Shown here piece after piece: positions 50,985-62,607 of a stretch of 64,000 bases of DNA (positions within the stretch are counted from its first letter, which is position 1; the number at the start of each line of letters is the position of its first letter). Source of the stretch: Marchantia polymorpha subsp. ruderalis (taxonomy: Eukaryota; Streptophyta; Marchantiopsida; Marchantiales; Marchantiaceae); contig AP031355.1 in assembly GCA_037833965.1 (NCBI GenBank), forward strand, positions 17,509,501 to 17,573,500, read 5' to 3'. The notes under the pieces were generated by a model, which saw nothing but the letters and a program-made list of their open reading frames with translations, was not told the origin of the DNA and did not search any database. The translations under genes and the position numbers were made by a program.

Positions 50985-51356
50985 TCACAGTTGGAGACGC
51001 GGAGCTGCAGCTGAAAGAGATTTCAAATCGCAACGCCTCGATTTCAATTTCTGGTCTCTAAAGGCGACCTCGTCCTCGCTTTCGGGCCTTCGGCTGCGCA
51101 TATCGCGACTCGTTCTGCTGGAGCTCGTAGAGGCTCGGCTCTCTCGTCCGCGTCGACGCGCCCGTGCAATTGTGGAATTTCTATTCCGCATTCGATCCGT
51201 CGGTGGAGCAAAGTTCACGAGTTTCAATTTCACAGTCTGATTCGAATTCCGTGAAAGTGAGTCTGTTTCATCACTTTCTTGCAATGAAATCGCCGTGTTG
51301 ACGGATTTTGGCTGACATTGGGTGAAGTTGTAATCTGCATTTGGCGGTGTGTCCAT
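50985..51356 (-). CDS. Possible small Ser/Arg-rich ORF divergent from ZIP4
   Basis: An ATG at 51356 opens a 123-codon frame, translating to a hydrophilic chain with an Arg/Ser-rich middle (ARARRRGRESRAST) and acidic patches, with no known domain. Its start is only 194 bp from the ZIP4 start on the opposite strand, so the two could share a promoter. It could also be the first exon of a longer minus-strand gene, or antisense 5' sequence open by chance. Unassigned. Confidence 0.3.
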   Translation of the reverse strand: MDTPPNADYNFTQCQPKSVNTAISLQESDETDSLSRNSNQTVKLKLVNFAPPTDRMRNRNSTIARARRRGRESRASTSSSRTSRDMRSRRPESEDEVAFRDQKLKSRRCDLKSLSAAAPRLQL

Positions 51357-51550
51357 CAAAGTGCACCACGTGTGAATAGATTCCCATAGACGGCGTCCGA
51401 GGAAATCGCTAGGCCTTTTTTATTTCGTTAAAGTGTTTTCAGATGAAGATTTATTGAAACTGTGTCAAATCAGGTGATCGTTTCCGGGGACTCGTTTTGT
51501 TCCTGCGAGAAGAAGACTGGGCTGGGTTGCACATCTGTCAGAATCTGCAA

Positions 51551-54500
51551 ATGTCGAGGGGAAGGACTGATTCCTTGATGCCACCGACGCATCTCTCCAC
51601 TCTGGATAAGCTGGTCAGCGAGATAGAACAGAGTTCTGTCGTTAGCTCCAGGGTGCTCAACCAGATTAGTGAAATTCTCGGACAATTGCCGGACAAATTA
51701 TCTGCTGACGAAAAGTTGCAGGCTTGGAAGCTGAGCTATCGACTTTGGAATACATGTGTCGATTTGGCGAACAACAAACCGCTCAGTGAAGACATTGACG
51801 AAGATCATGCAAGGCTCCGTCAAGCAGCAAGCGATCTGTTACTTAAAGCAGGAACTATAGACGGTGTGGATTCATGTCATCTGAAAATTGCACAGTTCTA
51901 TTATAAAACGGGCACCATCTGGCACAAGATCAAAAATTATGGCCAGGCTTCCGTGTGCTTCCAAAAGGCTGGAGAACTTATCTCCCAGGGCCAGCAGGAA
52001 TGTGACGGAACTACTGATGTGAACAGCAGAGAAGAGGAGCAGTTTTTGTTCGATTTGTACTTGGCAAAGTCACAAACAGCCTGGGAAGTCAATCATCGAG
52101 CACTCGCATGCAGCCTTTTGGCCAGGGTTCGTAAATTACTCACTAATTTTCCAGAAAGATGTCAGCAACTTGCTGAGCAATATTTCCAACATGGACAGGA
52201 GCTTGTAGCTAAAGAAGATACAGAATCTCAAAGCGAGTCAATAATGTACTTGGAGCAAGCATTTGAAGTCTCTTCGGAGGTTCGGAAGGATTCCCTTGAT
52301 GAATCCGCAAGAGCTTCCTTGAGTGAACTGAAGTTACAAATCTTACGTTACCTAGCGGCAGGACATCTACAAAGAGAGAACTATGAGAGTGTTCTAAAGT
52401 GTGTGGCAGTTCTTAAGTTGGCGCCGAGTCATCCAAGTACTAATTATCTTGCTGTCAAAGCCTTGGCGGGTTTGTGCCGCCATGAAGAAGCTGAAGTTGA
52501 ATTGTTTGCTCTCATCAGACAACATAGTGCAAGTGTAGAAGCTTGTCTTTCTGCTTTGGAGATAGTGCTGCAAGATCCCAATAGGCTGGAAGGTGGAAAA
52601 CGTGCTTTTTTCCTAATTCAATCATTTCATGCCACGAACAAAATGATACCGCTAAGGATGCTAGAACATCTACTCAAACCTCTACCAGACGCAGATGACA
52701 ATCACTTTAAACAAATAGAGCTTGCATTAGAGATCGCGACCAATACGAACATAGTGTCATTAATCACAGATGAAAATACCGATGGGCTCTCTGTTCATGA
52801 CTCTCATATATCATCTAACAAAGAGCAACAGTGCACACATGCAATCCTCTGGAACAGGTACAAGATTTTTGTGCAGTGCGTCCCAGGACATGCACAAGTA
52901 GGCTGGACAGTTTAATTTCAAATTTTGATAATCTGTGATGCTGGCGGTGTTCTCAGTCAAGTATATGTAGGCTTCTTACGGACAAACTTTGGACTTGGCA
53001 CTTGTTGATTGCATGCAGTGGTGCAGAGCATTTTACAGCAAAGAAGTACGAGACCAGTATAAAGCTTTTTGAGGCATCGATGTTGTATCTTCCCGGCGAT
53101 GAGGAGAACAAATTACAACGCGCTAAGTCCTTCCGTGTTCTTTGTCTTTGTCACATTGCCCTATTGCGGTATGACAGGGCTGCTGAATTCGCCATCGAAG
53201 CACAGAAGGTAAAAGAAAATTCTAAGACTGTCTCAAATCGTATTAAACTAAAAAGCAAGATCATTGATATGGTTTCACAGTCCACAGCAGAGACGCATTC
53301 GATCTATAATTAAGCTTTAACTACATTCATGTGAGTAGAGGGATGTGTTTCTAATTTTGTAATTTCGTTTTCTATGCAGATAGAGCCCAACATCCCGAGC
53401 GCATTCTTGAAAGTAACCATTCTCTTAAAATGGTTTCAATTTTCTGACGTCTTGAGTGACATAACAACTTGTGAATGAATCTGCACAATACTTCTTAATT
53501 TGAACTTTGCCTTCCCTAGATCCATTTATATGGTGTATGACTTGTTTTCTTTATGAGCCCTACAACGATGAGCCTCAAATATTACGATATATATCTATCT
53601 CGTTAGTTACTTATATGTTCATTATTATTAAACTTCATGATTGTGAAACTTTTCAGTTCAAAATCTTTCTACAAACAAGCAAAGAATCGGAAGCTGCTGA
53701 GGAAGTGGAGAAGATGGTCAAATGTCCAGATTTTGAACCTAACTTCTTAACTCTGGCTGCACACGAAGCTATGGCTCAGAATTGCCCAAAGGTGGCCATT
53801 AACGCACTGTCAAATTTACTTGGTCTGGAATCAGAGAAACGGAAGTCTACCATAAAGGATGTAATTCTTATTAGGAACCTTGTCAGTCTTTCGTTGCGAG
53901 ATACTGGGAACCAAAAGGAATTCTTCAGGTATGTGAAGTTAGCTCAAACGCTATCAACAGATGCTGGATTTGAGTCATTCTTTGGATCCGGAAGCTTGGG
54001 TCAGCAGGAGGCAAAATGGTTTGCATCCACTTCTTGGAATCAGGGTTTAGTTGCAATCAAAAGTAAAGATTGGCAGCTTTCTGGGGATATTTTAGCTTGC
54101 GCTTCAGATTTCATTTCATCTCTCGAAGAGACTCATGAGAATCTTCAATGGCTACAAAAGTCTCTTCTTCTAGCAACTTCTTGCCTTCTGGCAGCTGACT
54201 CCGGAGTAGAATGTCTCAAAATGGCCACCAAAATGCTGGAGAAATGTAGAAAGGTACGGTGCAGTATTTTGAAGTCTCTCTCATTGAGCGTCTTCAAAGC
54301 TGATATGCAAAGCTACATCTTCGTTATGCAAGAAACTTGTTTCAAGCTTCAGTTGGGTATCTCAACGAGGGTCAGAGTGAAACTTTGGAATAAAGTTATG
54401 ACATTGAACTGAACATTCTGCTTGCAGGTACATAGAGCTCTAGCCATGAGCATGGAATCAGCAGATCCAGTCGACCACAATATGGAGGTATACATGGCTT

Positions 54501-55072
54501 TAATCTCCTTCGACATTAAAGGTCGGGTGAAAGATCACAAGGCTCAACTCGAGATCCTTTACCAATGTGGCACCTTGTCCGGATTCAAGGCGGAACACTA
54601 TCTTATGATGGCAGATTATGCAACAAACGAATCTCACCCTCGTATTGAAGCAGCAACCACCGCCTTACGCATGGCACTGAAGTTTATGTTGAGTTTGCCT
54701 GCCCCTGATTTCAAGCTGGTCGCCATGACTGTTAGAAAGCAAATCAAGATCCTGGACCAACAAAACAAAGATGGGCCTGAAGTGCTGGTGATTTACCGGC
54801 AATCCAAGGAAATTCTCGCAAATTCTTCCGCAGGAGACTATCCACCAGATGAAGTACAATGGTTGGTTGCAACTTCGTGGAACCGCGCTGGATTGCATCT
54901 CAAATTTCAACGTTTTACACAAGCAGAAACCTGGATGGAAGTTGCTATAGATCTGCTGAAGTATGCTCCTCAAATGGAGAGTCGCAATTCAATTATGGTT
55001 GAAGGTTTGAACCACGTAAGGCAGAAGAGAATGTCATCTCTGACCATCGCTCAAGGCCAGATCAAAGATTAA
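51551..55072 (+). CDS. ZIP4: ZIP4/SPO22 (TEX11-like) meiotic TPR protein
   Basis: Five exons, 51551-52857, 52971-53208, 53380-53412, 53657-54253 and 54428-55072, with GT-AG borders and consistent phases, encode 939 aa. That is close to the roughly 940 aa of plant ZIP4. ZIP4/SPO22 is a scaffold of the ZMM group that promotes interfering crossovers and synapsis on meiotic chromosomes. The protein is almost entirely alpha-helical with tetratricopeptide-like repeats: an N-terminal SPO22-type region (KLSYRLWNTCVDLANN near residue 58, FYYKTGTIWHKIKNYGQA near 118), then TPR-like helices to the C-terminus (SWNRAGLHLKFQRFTQAETW). Exon 3 is only 33 nt. The start is the first ATG of the frame; an upstream extension would need a non-ATG start. 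All conserved parts appear intact, so it is probably functional. Confidence 0.92.
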
Positions 55073-57844
55073 CGAGGAAAGAGGAAATTAGAGCCATGTA
55101 ATGGAGGACGAAAGCATCGGACATTCGACAGAGGAAAAAGCTGATTACAACTGGTTCACACCGTGAGTGCATCATCATTTAGCGTATGATTGGTGGTAAC
55201 GCAATGCTAAGTTTCTTGACTCAGGAATTCCTTCAAGAAGACATTGAATGCACATTCCTTGGAAGAACTTATCACTATATCTATTTGTTAGAGTTCAACA
55301 AGCACAGCACTTTTCTCACTGTGAATAAAGGCTACAGTTATCAAACTTCTACCATCTTGTTGGTTTTTTCATTCTACAGTTATTGATTTTCGTCCTTTTT
55401 AAAGTAAATGTATGTACCTTATTCAATTTTTTATGACTTTATTTCCTATCTACAACCGCGCTCTTCTCCGTTTCATCAAGCAATAACCTTGTTGGAATTT
55501 TTTAAAGTCAAAAGTTGAAACTCACAATACCAACCATTATAATAGCAATATTTGAAACAGCAAATATAACCGCAAATTTAAAACTGTCACAGTGTGAAAG
55601 CATTCCCTCAAGTTTTGAAATGAGTTCAATCAAAGTAAGTGCAACATATTTTAATGTAAATTGCTGCTCCATAGTTTTATATGAAGCAGAACAAGACATT
55701 TAAAATATTTGTTATGAACTAATAAGCATCAGGAGCTATTAAGGTCCTGACGACACATACTAGACGATTAGTGATTTACTTCAGAGTTCTTACCTACTTT
55801 AAACTTTCAGTCTCAGTTATCAAAGCTAGAGAATGAACGCGATATCCATGTGCCCATTTTGATTTCTGAAAACAAGGGCCAGTTGATGTATGTGTGTTAC
55901 AAACGTGGAACCTATGTGTGAAGCAACCTATGTCCTAAATTCAAGCGCCTAAATACTTATGTACATGTAACTCTTACTATTTTGGACGATCAGGTATCAT
56001 TGGATGGGACAACGAATATCTGGAGACATCGTGCAACATTTAGAAAGTGACACAAATAACTGGATTTCAGTTCCTTTGGGGCCATCCTCAGTATACACGT
56101 TTGATTTCATCCATGTATGAATAATGGGATCACCCGCTTTAAATTTTATACACGGTACTTTGCAGTTTTGAATCTGTCATGTTTTTATTTATATACATAA
56201 GAATGTGGATACCCGAAATAGAAGATATAATTTGTGTTCATGTTTACTTGCTGCCACATTTGCTAACGTTAGTCACCGTAATTTTCTAGAGACCTACATG
56301 AAATTTGCATGTAGCATGTATCAAAATCATCACCGTATGTAAGCTTTGATATCACCTGCATGCAAGTCAATACTTCTTATAAAATCTAGAGTAGACCAAT
56401 CGAAGATCTATAACTGTAGTTTCATACTTATATATGATCTATTTTTGTGTGTCACTAGCTCAGCCGATATTTTTATTAAAATGTTGCCACAAATAAGGCT
56501 GCAGAGATCAAATTTGAATAATATGGTTTGGAAGAGTGAAGGAACGAGGTGGCTTCAGAATTTGCAATACGGCCCAAAGGGAAGTAGAACAGCTGAAGCT
56601 CTCCACAAGAGACGTAGAACATGATGCTCAAGATTAGTAATTTTGAAGATTGCAAATTGTGAGGAGACTTGAGTTCTTAGCATTGGGAGCATGAGATATA
56701 TTGAGCGAGTTTAGAGCTCAATTAATAAATAGAAGGTTCAGAGGAGCTGAAGCGAGGGAGATAGATGTGTAATGAAGAGACAGTAGAGAATAATAAGTCA
56801 TGAGCAAGTCCCTAAACCCATATTCAGCTCGAGTCGAATTGTACACTATATTAAACTCTGAATGAAAACAGTATCACAAATGTCGTCAATAGTAGCTTTC
56901 ACTTATGATACGGAGATTTTCCTTCGACGGGCTAATTTTCCTGTAAAAAAATGTCCACCCTTGCGGTACATTGTTCCTATTTCGGTTGACACAAAAAATT
57001 CTGTTAAGCATATGCGTGTATCGTATTATTGATGTGAATAATACTTCCTACTAGACTGTGGATGGAATTTACGACAGAGCATTTGCTACCGTCAAAGAAT
57101 GTCGTCACTGCATGCAGGAAATAGTTTAATTGTCGACGAGAGTCGACTTGCTTCGTAGACCTTTAGATTCCTCCATTCCTGATTGATCTTTAGACATGCA
57201 CTCCAAACCTTCTGCATGTGGGCTGACATCTATGTGCAATACTATCATCTCATCGTCTCGGAGCTGGATTCGGGCACAATGAAATTCATAGCTTCGAGAC
57301 TTACCACAACTTCCTCTACTCCTGTCATCTCTTAAGGCCGTGAAACGAAATGACATTGGTTAAGCATGACGTCAGTGGACCTGATTATGCGATACGTTGC
57401 TTGCGGTCACTCAATCGTTGTTTACTGAGATGTGCACGCACTTCTGCTTCGTGATAGATTTTCCAAATTCCTTTTGCTCGAAATTTCTACATTGAATGCT
57501 TGCAAACTTCACTTTTCAGACGATCCTCTCAGAGCACGAGGTCAGGTTAATTGTAGATAGAGTTACTGTATTCAGATTGTATAATAAAGGTTTCAGGAAT
57601 GTTATAAACGAATGCGTTTTTGCGGACGAAAGTATTTCATCGTAGCTACTCAGGAATCTCCTCACAAGATCCAATAGATGTTTCGCATTCACATTGTTTT
57701 GTGCGGATGAGTCAAGTGGAAACTTTACTTGGGGTTGGTCATCCGAGCATGGACTTCAATTTCTAGGCCAACAAATTTGGAACCATGGTTTAGAAATTCT
57801 GCTCTAGTATATAAATTTTTTAAGTATTATAGATTTTCATTTCG
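55073..57844. other. Intergenic sequence downstream of ZIP4
   Basis: The 3' UTR side of ZIP4 is followed by AT-rich DNA. Short open frames (55186-55386, 55508-55703, 56346-56624, 57126-57356) carry no recognisable motif. Confidence 0.45.
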
Positions 57845-58345
57845 ATAATTTTTTATTATTTAGATTTTAGTATATCTAATTTTTAATATATGAAATACAA
57901 AATAATACATTATTTAATATATTATTAATGTTGAGAATGATTTATATAAAAATATTTAGATTTTAATATATGTAATTTTTAATATATTACATTCGAAATA
58001 ACACATAATCTTTAATATACTATTATTATTGAGAATGATTTTTATAAAAATATTTAGATTTTAGTATATCTAAATTTTAATATATCATATTCAAAATAAC
58101 ACATGATCTTTAATATACTATTATTGTTGGTAATGATTTTTATAAAAATATTTAGATTTTAATATATCTAATTTTTAATATATCACATTCACAATAATAC
58201 ATGATCTTTAATATACTATTATTGTTAAGAATGATTTTTATAGAAATATTTAAATTTGAGTATATATAATTTTTAATATATCACATTCAGAATAACACAT
58301 GATCTTTAATATACTATTATCATTGGGAATGATTCTTATAGAAAA
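57845..58345. repeat. AT-rich tandem array, about five 98-bp units
   Basis: The marker TATTTAGATT, or a variant of it, recurs at about 57856, 57953, 58051, 58149 and 58247, a spacing of 97-98 bp. Each unit also carries TATATCACATTC-type, ACACATGATCTTTAATATACTATTAT and GGAATGATTTTTATA-type segments in the same order. The inner units are most alike and the outermost are more diverged, as in a decaying satellite. Confidence 0.9.
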
Positions 58346-58812
58346 ACGTAATGATGTTATGCAAAATCATTTGTATTTTGACTAATAATATGATTGATTT
58401 TCATGTAAATAATAAATTACAAAATCAAATGGAAATGATAATCAAACCGATAAAAGCCAACACTAGAGAATTATTTAAACTGTGAGTATGTTTCGGGATT
58501 TGGTGGAACTCGATGTAGGGAATTTCGAGAATAATGTGAGCATAGGAGTGTGACGTGCATGTTTGGCTCTCAAGATTTCTGCTATGGGGTGAACGAACGA
58601 TTGATTGATCTTGGTGATTTCAAGAAACCGAAGCTCTTGGTGATTTCAAGATTTCTGCTTACGATTTCCGCTGTTGCGTCATTCTGGTCAAAGGATTCTG
58701 GCCGTCGGTCCTTGCATCATATTTATAGAACTTCGATTTCTCTTTCTCATCTTGGGTGTAAGAAACATAGCAACATTGAAAGATACATGCTCTCCGACTT
58801 GATCTTCGTTAA

Positions 58813-58820
58813 GTCATGCT
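58813..58820. repeat. Left 8-bp target-site duplication of hAT element
   Basis: GTCATGCT, identical to 61253-61260. Eight bases is the hAT hallmark. Confidence 0.93.
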
Positions 58821-61252
58821 CAAGGGTGAGGAATAGTGGCATTCAGGCAAAAAATGACACCGAGTGCCACTATTAGCGCTAGCCAGCGTGCCACTATTAA
58901 AGGGGTACTTGGCGCAACTCTATGAAGCGCGCCGGGAGAGTTTCATGCCGTCCGCGCACCATTTTCACCTCGATTGATTGTCTTCGGTTCTGAACGATGT
59001 CGGCACAGCGAACTACGCCATTTCAGAAAGGCCACGAGGAGATATACGGCCTCCACATGACAGATGTTGATCCCAAGACGAAATTGGTTCCGAGTGTTGT
59101 TTGTCGATTTTGTGAGATCTTTGAAAGAGAAAAACAACCAGGACGGAAGCGAAAGGCCACAAAAAATGCACAGTATTTCACAACGCCATTTAGGCCTGAT
59201 TGCTACTGGAAGCATATCGAGACGCAACACCCATGCAAATGACAGCATTATCAAGCTGCTGACGACAAGGGAAGCTTTTTTGACAGGATAGTATCAATCA
59301 AGAACACTCTACTCAGCAACTTCCGGAAGTATAGTGCACCGCGTTTGTTTCAAATTGACGCAGAGATTGTCGACACGATCATTGGCTGCATGTATTTCGA
59401 TGTTGACAATGAATCGGATTCGGATGAAAAAGCCGAGGAAGTGAAGACTGCTGTTTGCAGAGATGGTCGCCGTCGTCCAGACCTTACGCCTTAAAAAATC
59501 AAGAAGTGGGCTCTGAGTATTTTCGTTCCGGTCCAAGAGTTTTTTCCAAAGAGGAGTGCCTATGCTTCCGTTTCTGCATACGAGGTAGCGATCAAGAACG
59601 GCTATTTGTTTGATATGGTCATCGAGTTCAAGTTGCTTGGTTCTACATTTCGTCTCACCTCTTGCCTTGCTCAATCGACGTAGGAGCTCACTGCAATGGC
59701 TTGTAATTCTGGTTGCAACCGTTGCAAGGTCTCATCGTTTTTTCGAGTGATGTGCGCATCGAACCTGCAGATGCTTTCTGACATTCTTTCCAATTGCTGG
59801 GCCTTCTTGCTGGCAATGGATGGAGCTACACATCAAAGTACATCCTATCTGGACATTCGCGTTCGCTTCTAGACGGGCGACAACATCCACAATTTTCACT
59901 TGTTGGCTCTGCCAATGAACGAGCGTCACATGGGGAAATTGATGTTCGACATGGTTGTGAAGGTTTTGGATGTTATTCGTCCAGGCTGGAGACACTCCTT
60001 AATCGGCGTTGCGACTGATGGAGCGAGGAACATGATGGGACGTCACGTCGGTCTGCTTACATTCTTGGATGATGCCACTCGGCCCAATTTCATCAAGGTT
60101 TGGTGTGGTGCCCACCAGCTTAACCTTATCATGGCTGATGTTTATGACAACTTGCTCAAAGAAGATTTCTACTCTCATCTCGTTAGCCTTATTGGCTACC
60201 TGCGTCGCCAGCAGAATCAGATTGCTGATATGAAGACCATGTGCCCGAAGGTAGCTCTTACACGTTGGTTGTCCATGATCAAGGTCATGAGTTGGTTCAA
60301 AAAGCACAGAATCGCTGTACTTGCGTACTTGGACGATAAGCTCCCGCCATGTCGGCCATCCGCAGCCTGGTGGGTGCTTATGATGGTAGTACATTCTTTT
60401 GCACAAGAAACTTCACCAGTGTTCATGCGCCTCCAAGGAATGACGACTTGGTGTCCCATCAAGTGACTGAGCTATCCAACTTATCGCAAACGTTCTGCCG
60501 GCTGATGGGAGGCAAAGGTCCACTGCTTCAATCCGAGCTTCAGGCTATGACGGAGGCATCAGCTGGTTTTGGTGATCTCATCTCATCTAAGGAATTTGCG
60601 GCGCCACTCTCTAGCGTTGAGCAATTTGTTCGAGGTCTTGAAACATTCGTGTCATTGAAGCTCGACTGCTGAGCAAAATTGCGCCAATGAGCAAGCTGTG
60701 GCCAATGATCAGCTGCCACCGATAATGCCCCACGAGCTTGTTAAGTATGGGCGGTCTCAGTTTTGTGTCACTGTTCGCAAGCACATTCTACGATTGCAGG
60801 CAGCCAAGTTTACATCGCAGCAGATTGAAACCATCGAAGAAGAACACGAAGAGTTAATTAGATGCTATCATGCGGAGAACAACTTGCGATTAATCATCGA
60901 TGCATGCAAGCACAGAACTTCGTTTATGGATGGTTGGGGTCTTCTTGGATCGTGGTTTCCAGCTTTGTTTGAATTTGCTGGAGGCTTGGCTTCGGTTTTT
61001 CCCGGCACTTCGACAGTGGAAGCAGATTTCTCGAGACTTAGACGCGAGAAAGATATTTTCAGGCAGAGTCTCTCTGAATTTGGGCTGGAGTGTGTCCTTC
61101 ATGCTGACCAGCACAAACGGCTGCTCCAACTCCCGGCTGCCAAGAATTAACAGTTTGTCCGCTACACTCTAGTGTCACTAATAAAAATCTGGACATGCCA
61201 TTATTAGCTTAATATTGGTAATAGTGGCAAATGCCACTATTACTCACCCCTG
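58821..61252 (+). mobile_element. hAT DNA transposon with intact ends
   Basis: A 2432-bp element. The left end, CAAGGGTGAGGAATAGTGGC, and the inverted right end, CAGGGGTGAGTAATAGTGGC, agree over about 23 bp with two mismatches, starting CA(A/G)GGG as hAT ends do. Extra copies of the AATAGTGGCA motif, in both orientations, lie within the first 90 and last 45 bp, as subterminal transposase-binding repeats would. The 8-bp target duplication is perfect. It encodes a hAT-type transposase relic (separate entry), so the copy could move only if a transposase were supplied in trans. The perfect duplication suggests a fairly recent insertion. Confidence 0.93.
58997..61150 (+). pseudogene. hAT transposase pseudogene
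   Basis: One frame can be followed from ATG 58997 to TAA 61148, about 717 codons. It has four internal stops (TGA 59240, TAA 59492, TAG 59681, TAG 59870), a frameshift near 60450 and a compensating one near 60660. Order of features: an N-terminal BED-like zinc-finger segment with VVCRFCEIF and a later KHIETQH; a catalytic-core aspartate in AMDGATHQSTSYLD; IGVATDGARNMMGRH (second core aspartate); VWCGAHQLNLI, the hAT C-x-x-H motif; and the C-terminal dimerisation region VFPGTSTVEADFSRLRREKD. All these motifs are still legible, so decay is recent. Confidence 0.88.
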
Positions 61253-61260
61253 GTCATGCT
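61253..61260. repeat. Right 8-bp target-site duplication of hAT element
   Basis: GTCATGCT, identical to 58813-58820. Confidence 0.93.
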
Positions 61261-61366
61261 ACATCCCTCCTCGTGCTCTGGGCGCTTTTTTGGTGTTGCT
61301 TGAGTTCGCATAATAGAGGACAGTTTGAACCAGCAGTAGTCGCTTCTGCAAAAAGTACAGAGGTTT

Positions 61367-61542
61367 AAATATTTGATGGTTTCGACTTTATAAACCTTTT
61401 GATCACAATTGGCCATAAACCCTTACCAGCATTCTTGGTGAGTAAGAATCGCTCAAATATTTGATGGTTTCGACTTTATAAACCTTTTAATCACAATTGG
61501 CCATAAACCCTTACCAGCATTCTTGGTGAGTAAGAGTCGCTC
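61367..61542. repeat. 88-bp tandem duplication
   Basis: Two adjacent copies, 61367-61454 and 61455-61542, beginning AAATATTTGATGGTTTCGAC. They differ at only about two positions (TTTTGATC versus TTTTAATC; AAGAATCG versus AAGAGTCG), so the duplication is recent. Confidence 0.93.
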
Positions 61543-62607
61543 AACCTTCATTATGAATCTTCCTTCCTTGTCATCACTTAAAAAAACAACTTCATAGTCT
61601 GCATCTAACAACCTTAAGTCATAACGTAAACTGATCTAAGGTTGGAGTTGAGTTGAGGTATTCCAGCTGTTCTTCTAAGCATGAGGAGCTTCCCGACATC
61701 GGTTTCCCGTTTGTTAGTGAAAGATGAAGGATTTCACAGACTTCATCACCTAAACGAAACACATCCAATGCTTCAATTACCAGATCATACCTTCAGACTT
61801 GCCATTACTTCGTTTGGCAGACGATAGAGATACCAACGCAGTTCGAATTATGTAAATCCCTCAATACTTTTTTCTATTATGTGCAAAGTACAAGCCATCA
61901 GAAAGGTATAACATAAGGAAAACCTCGACTCACAGAAAACGGGCAGTGGATAATTCTGGACAGATCCCTAAGACTGAAACAATGGAATGTACCATGAAGA
62001 AATTTCAAACTTCGCTTTCTAAATCGAAAGCGCATGAAAAGGCATTAGCAAATTTGTGGACAGGTTTGAGGCCCACAAGCTAAACATCACTTTCCCTAAT
62101 CCTCATGGTGTCATCTTTATCCTCCTCACCTGACTGAAACTATTAATCTACATAATTTAAAATCAAAATTGCATGTCCTTCCGGATCAGTTGGATTGAAG
62201 CATTGTTCAAGATCCCACTGAGTGCTTCTAACGCACCATTATGAATCTATGGCTGTCATTGCTTGTAAAGAATGACCTTGAGAAAGCTGGACAGGACTCT
62301 AATAGTCCAGTATCAAGAAATTGCGCTTACACAACAGAACGGAAAGCTATCATCGGGTCAATGTCGCTGGCGTACCAAGAAAAGCAAGAACTTAGAACGA
62401 AAACCAAAGATCCTCTTCTTTGAGGGGCATTGGTTAGATCCTCCTGTTGGATCAAACGCCAATTCCGACGAGATCTACAATCTGTGCAATAGCTCCAATC
62501 TCGTCTGAAGTCTGGGCGACGTCATAAATAACTGATTGTTACTTCGATCAGGTACTTCCCGTTTGTTGTGAAAGTGAATTTTAATGTACAGTATCTGCTT
62601 TTGATGA
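61543..62607. other. Intergenic sequence
   Basis: No gene is supported. It lies 3' of the mitochondrial carrier gene and probably contains its 3' UTR. Confidence 0.45.

Noticed and set aside
59309..59674. Minus-strand 121-codon ORF within the hAT element
   Set aside because: Antisense to the transposase frame, which has recognisable motifs on the plus strand.
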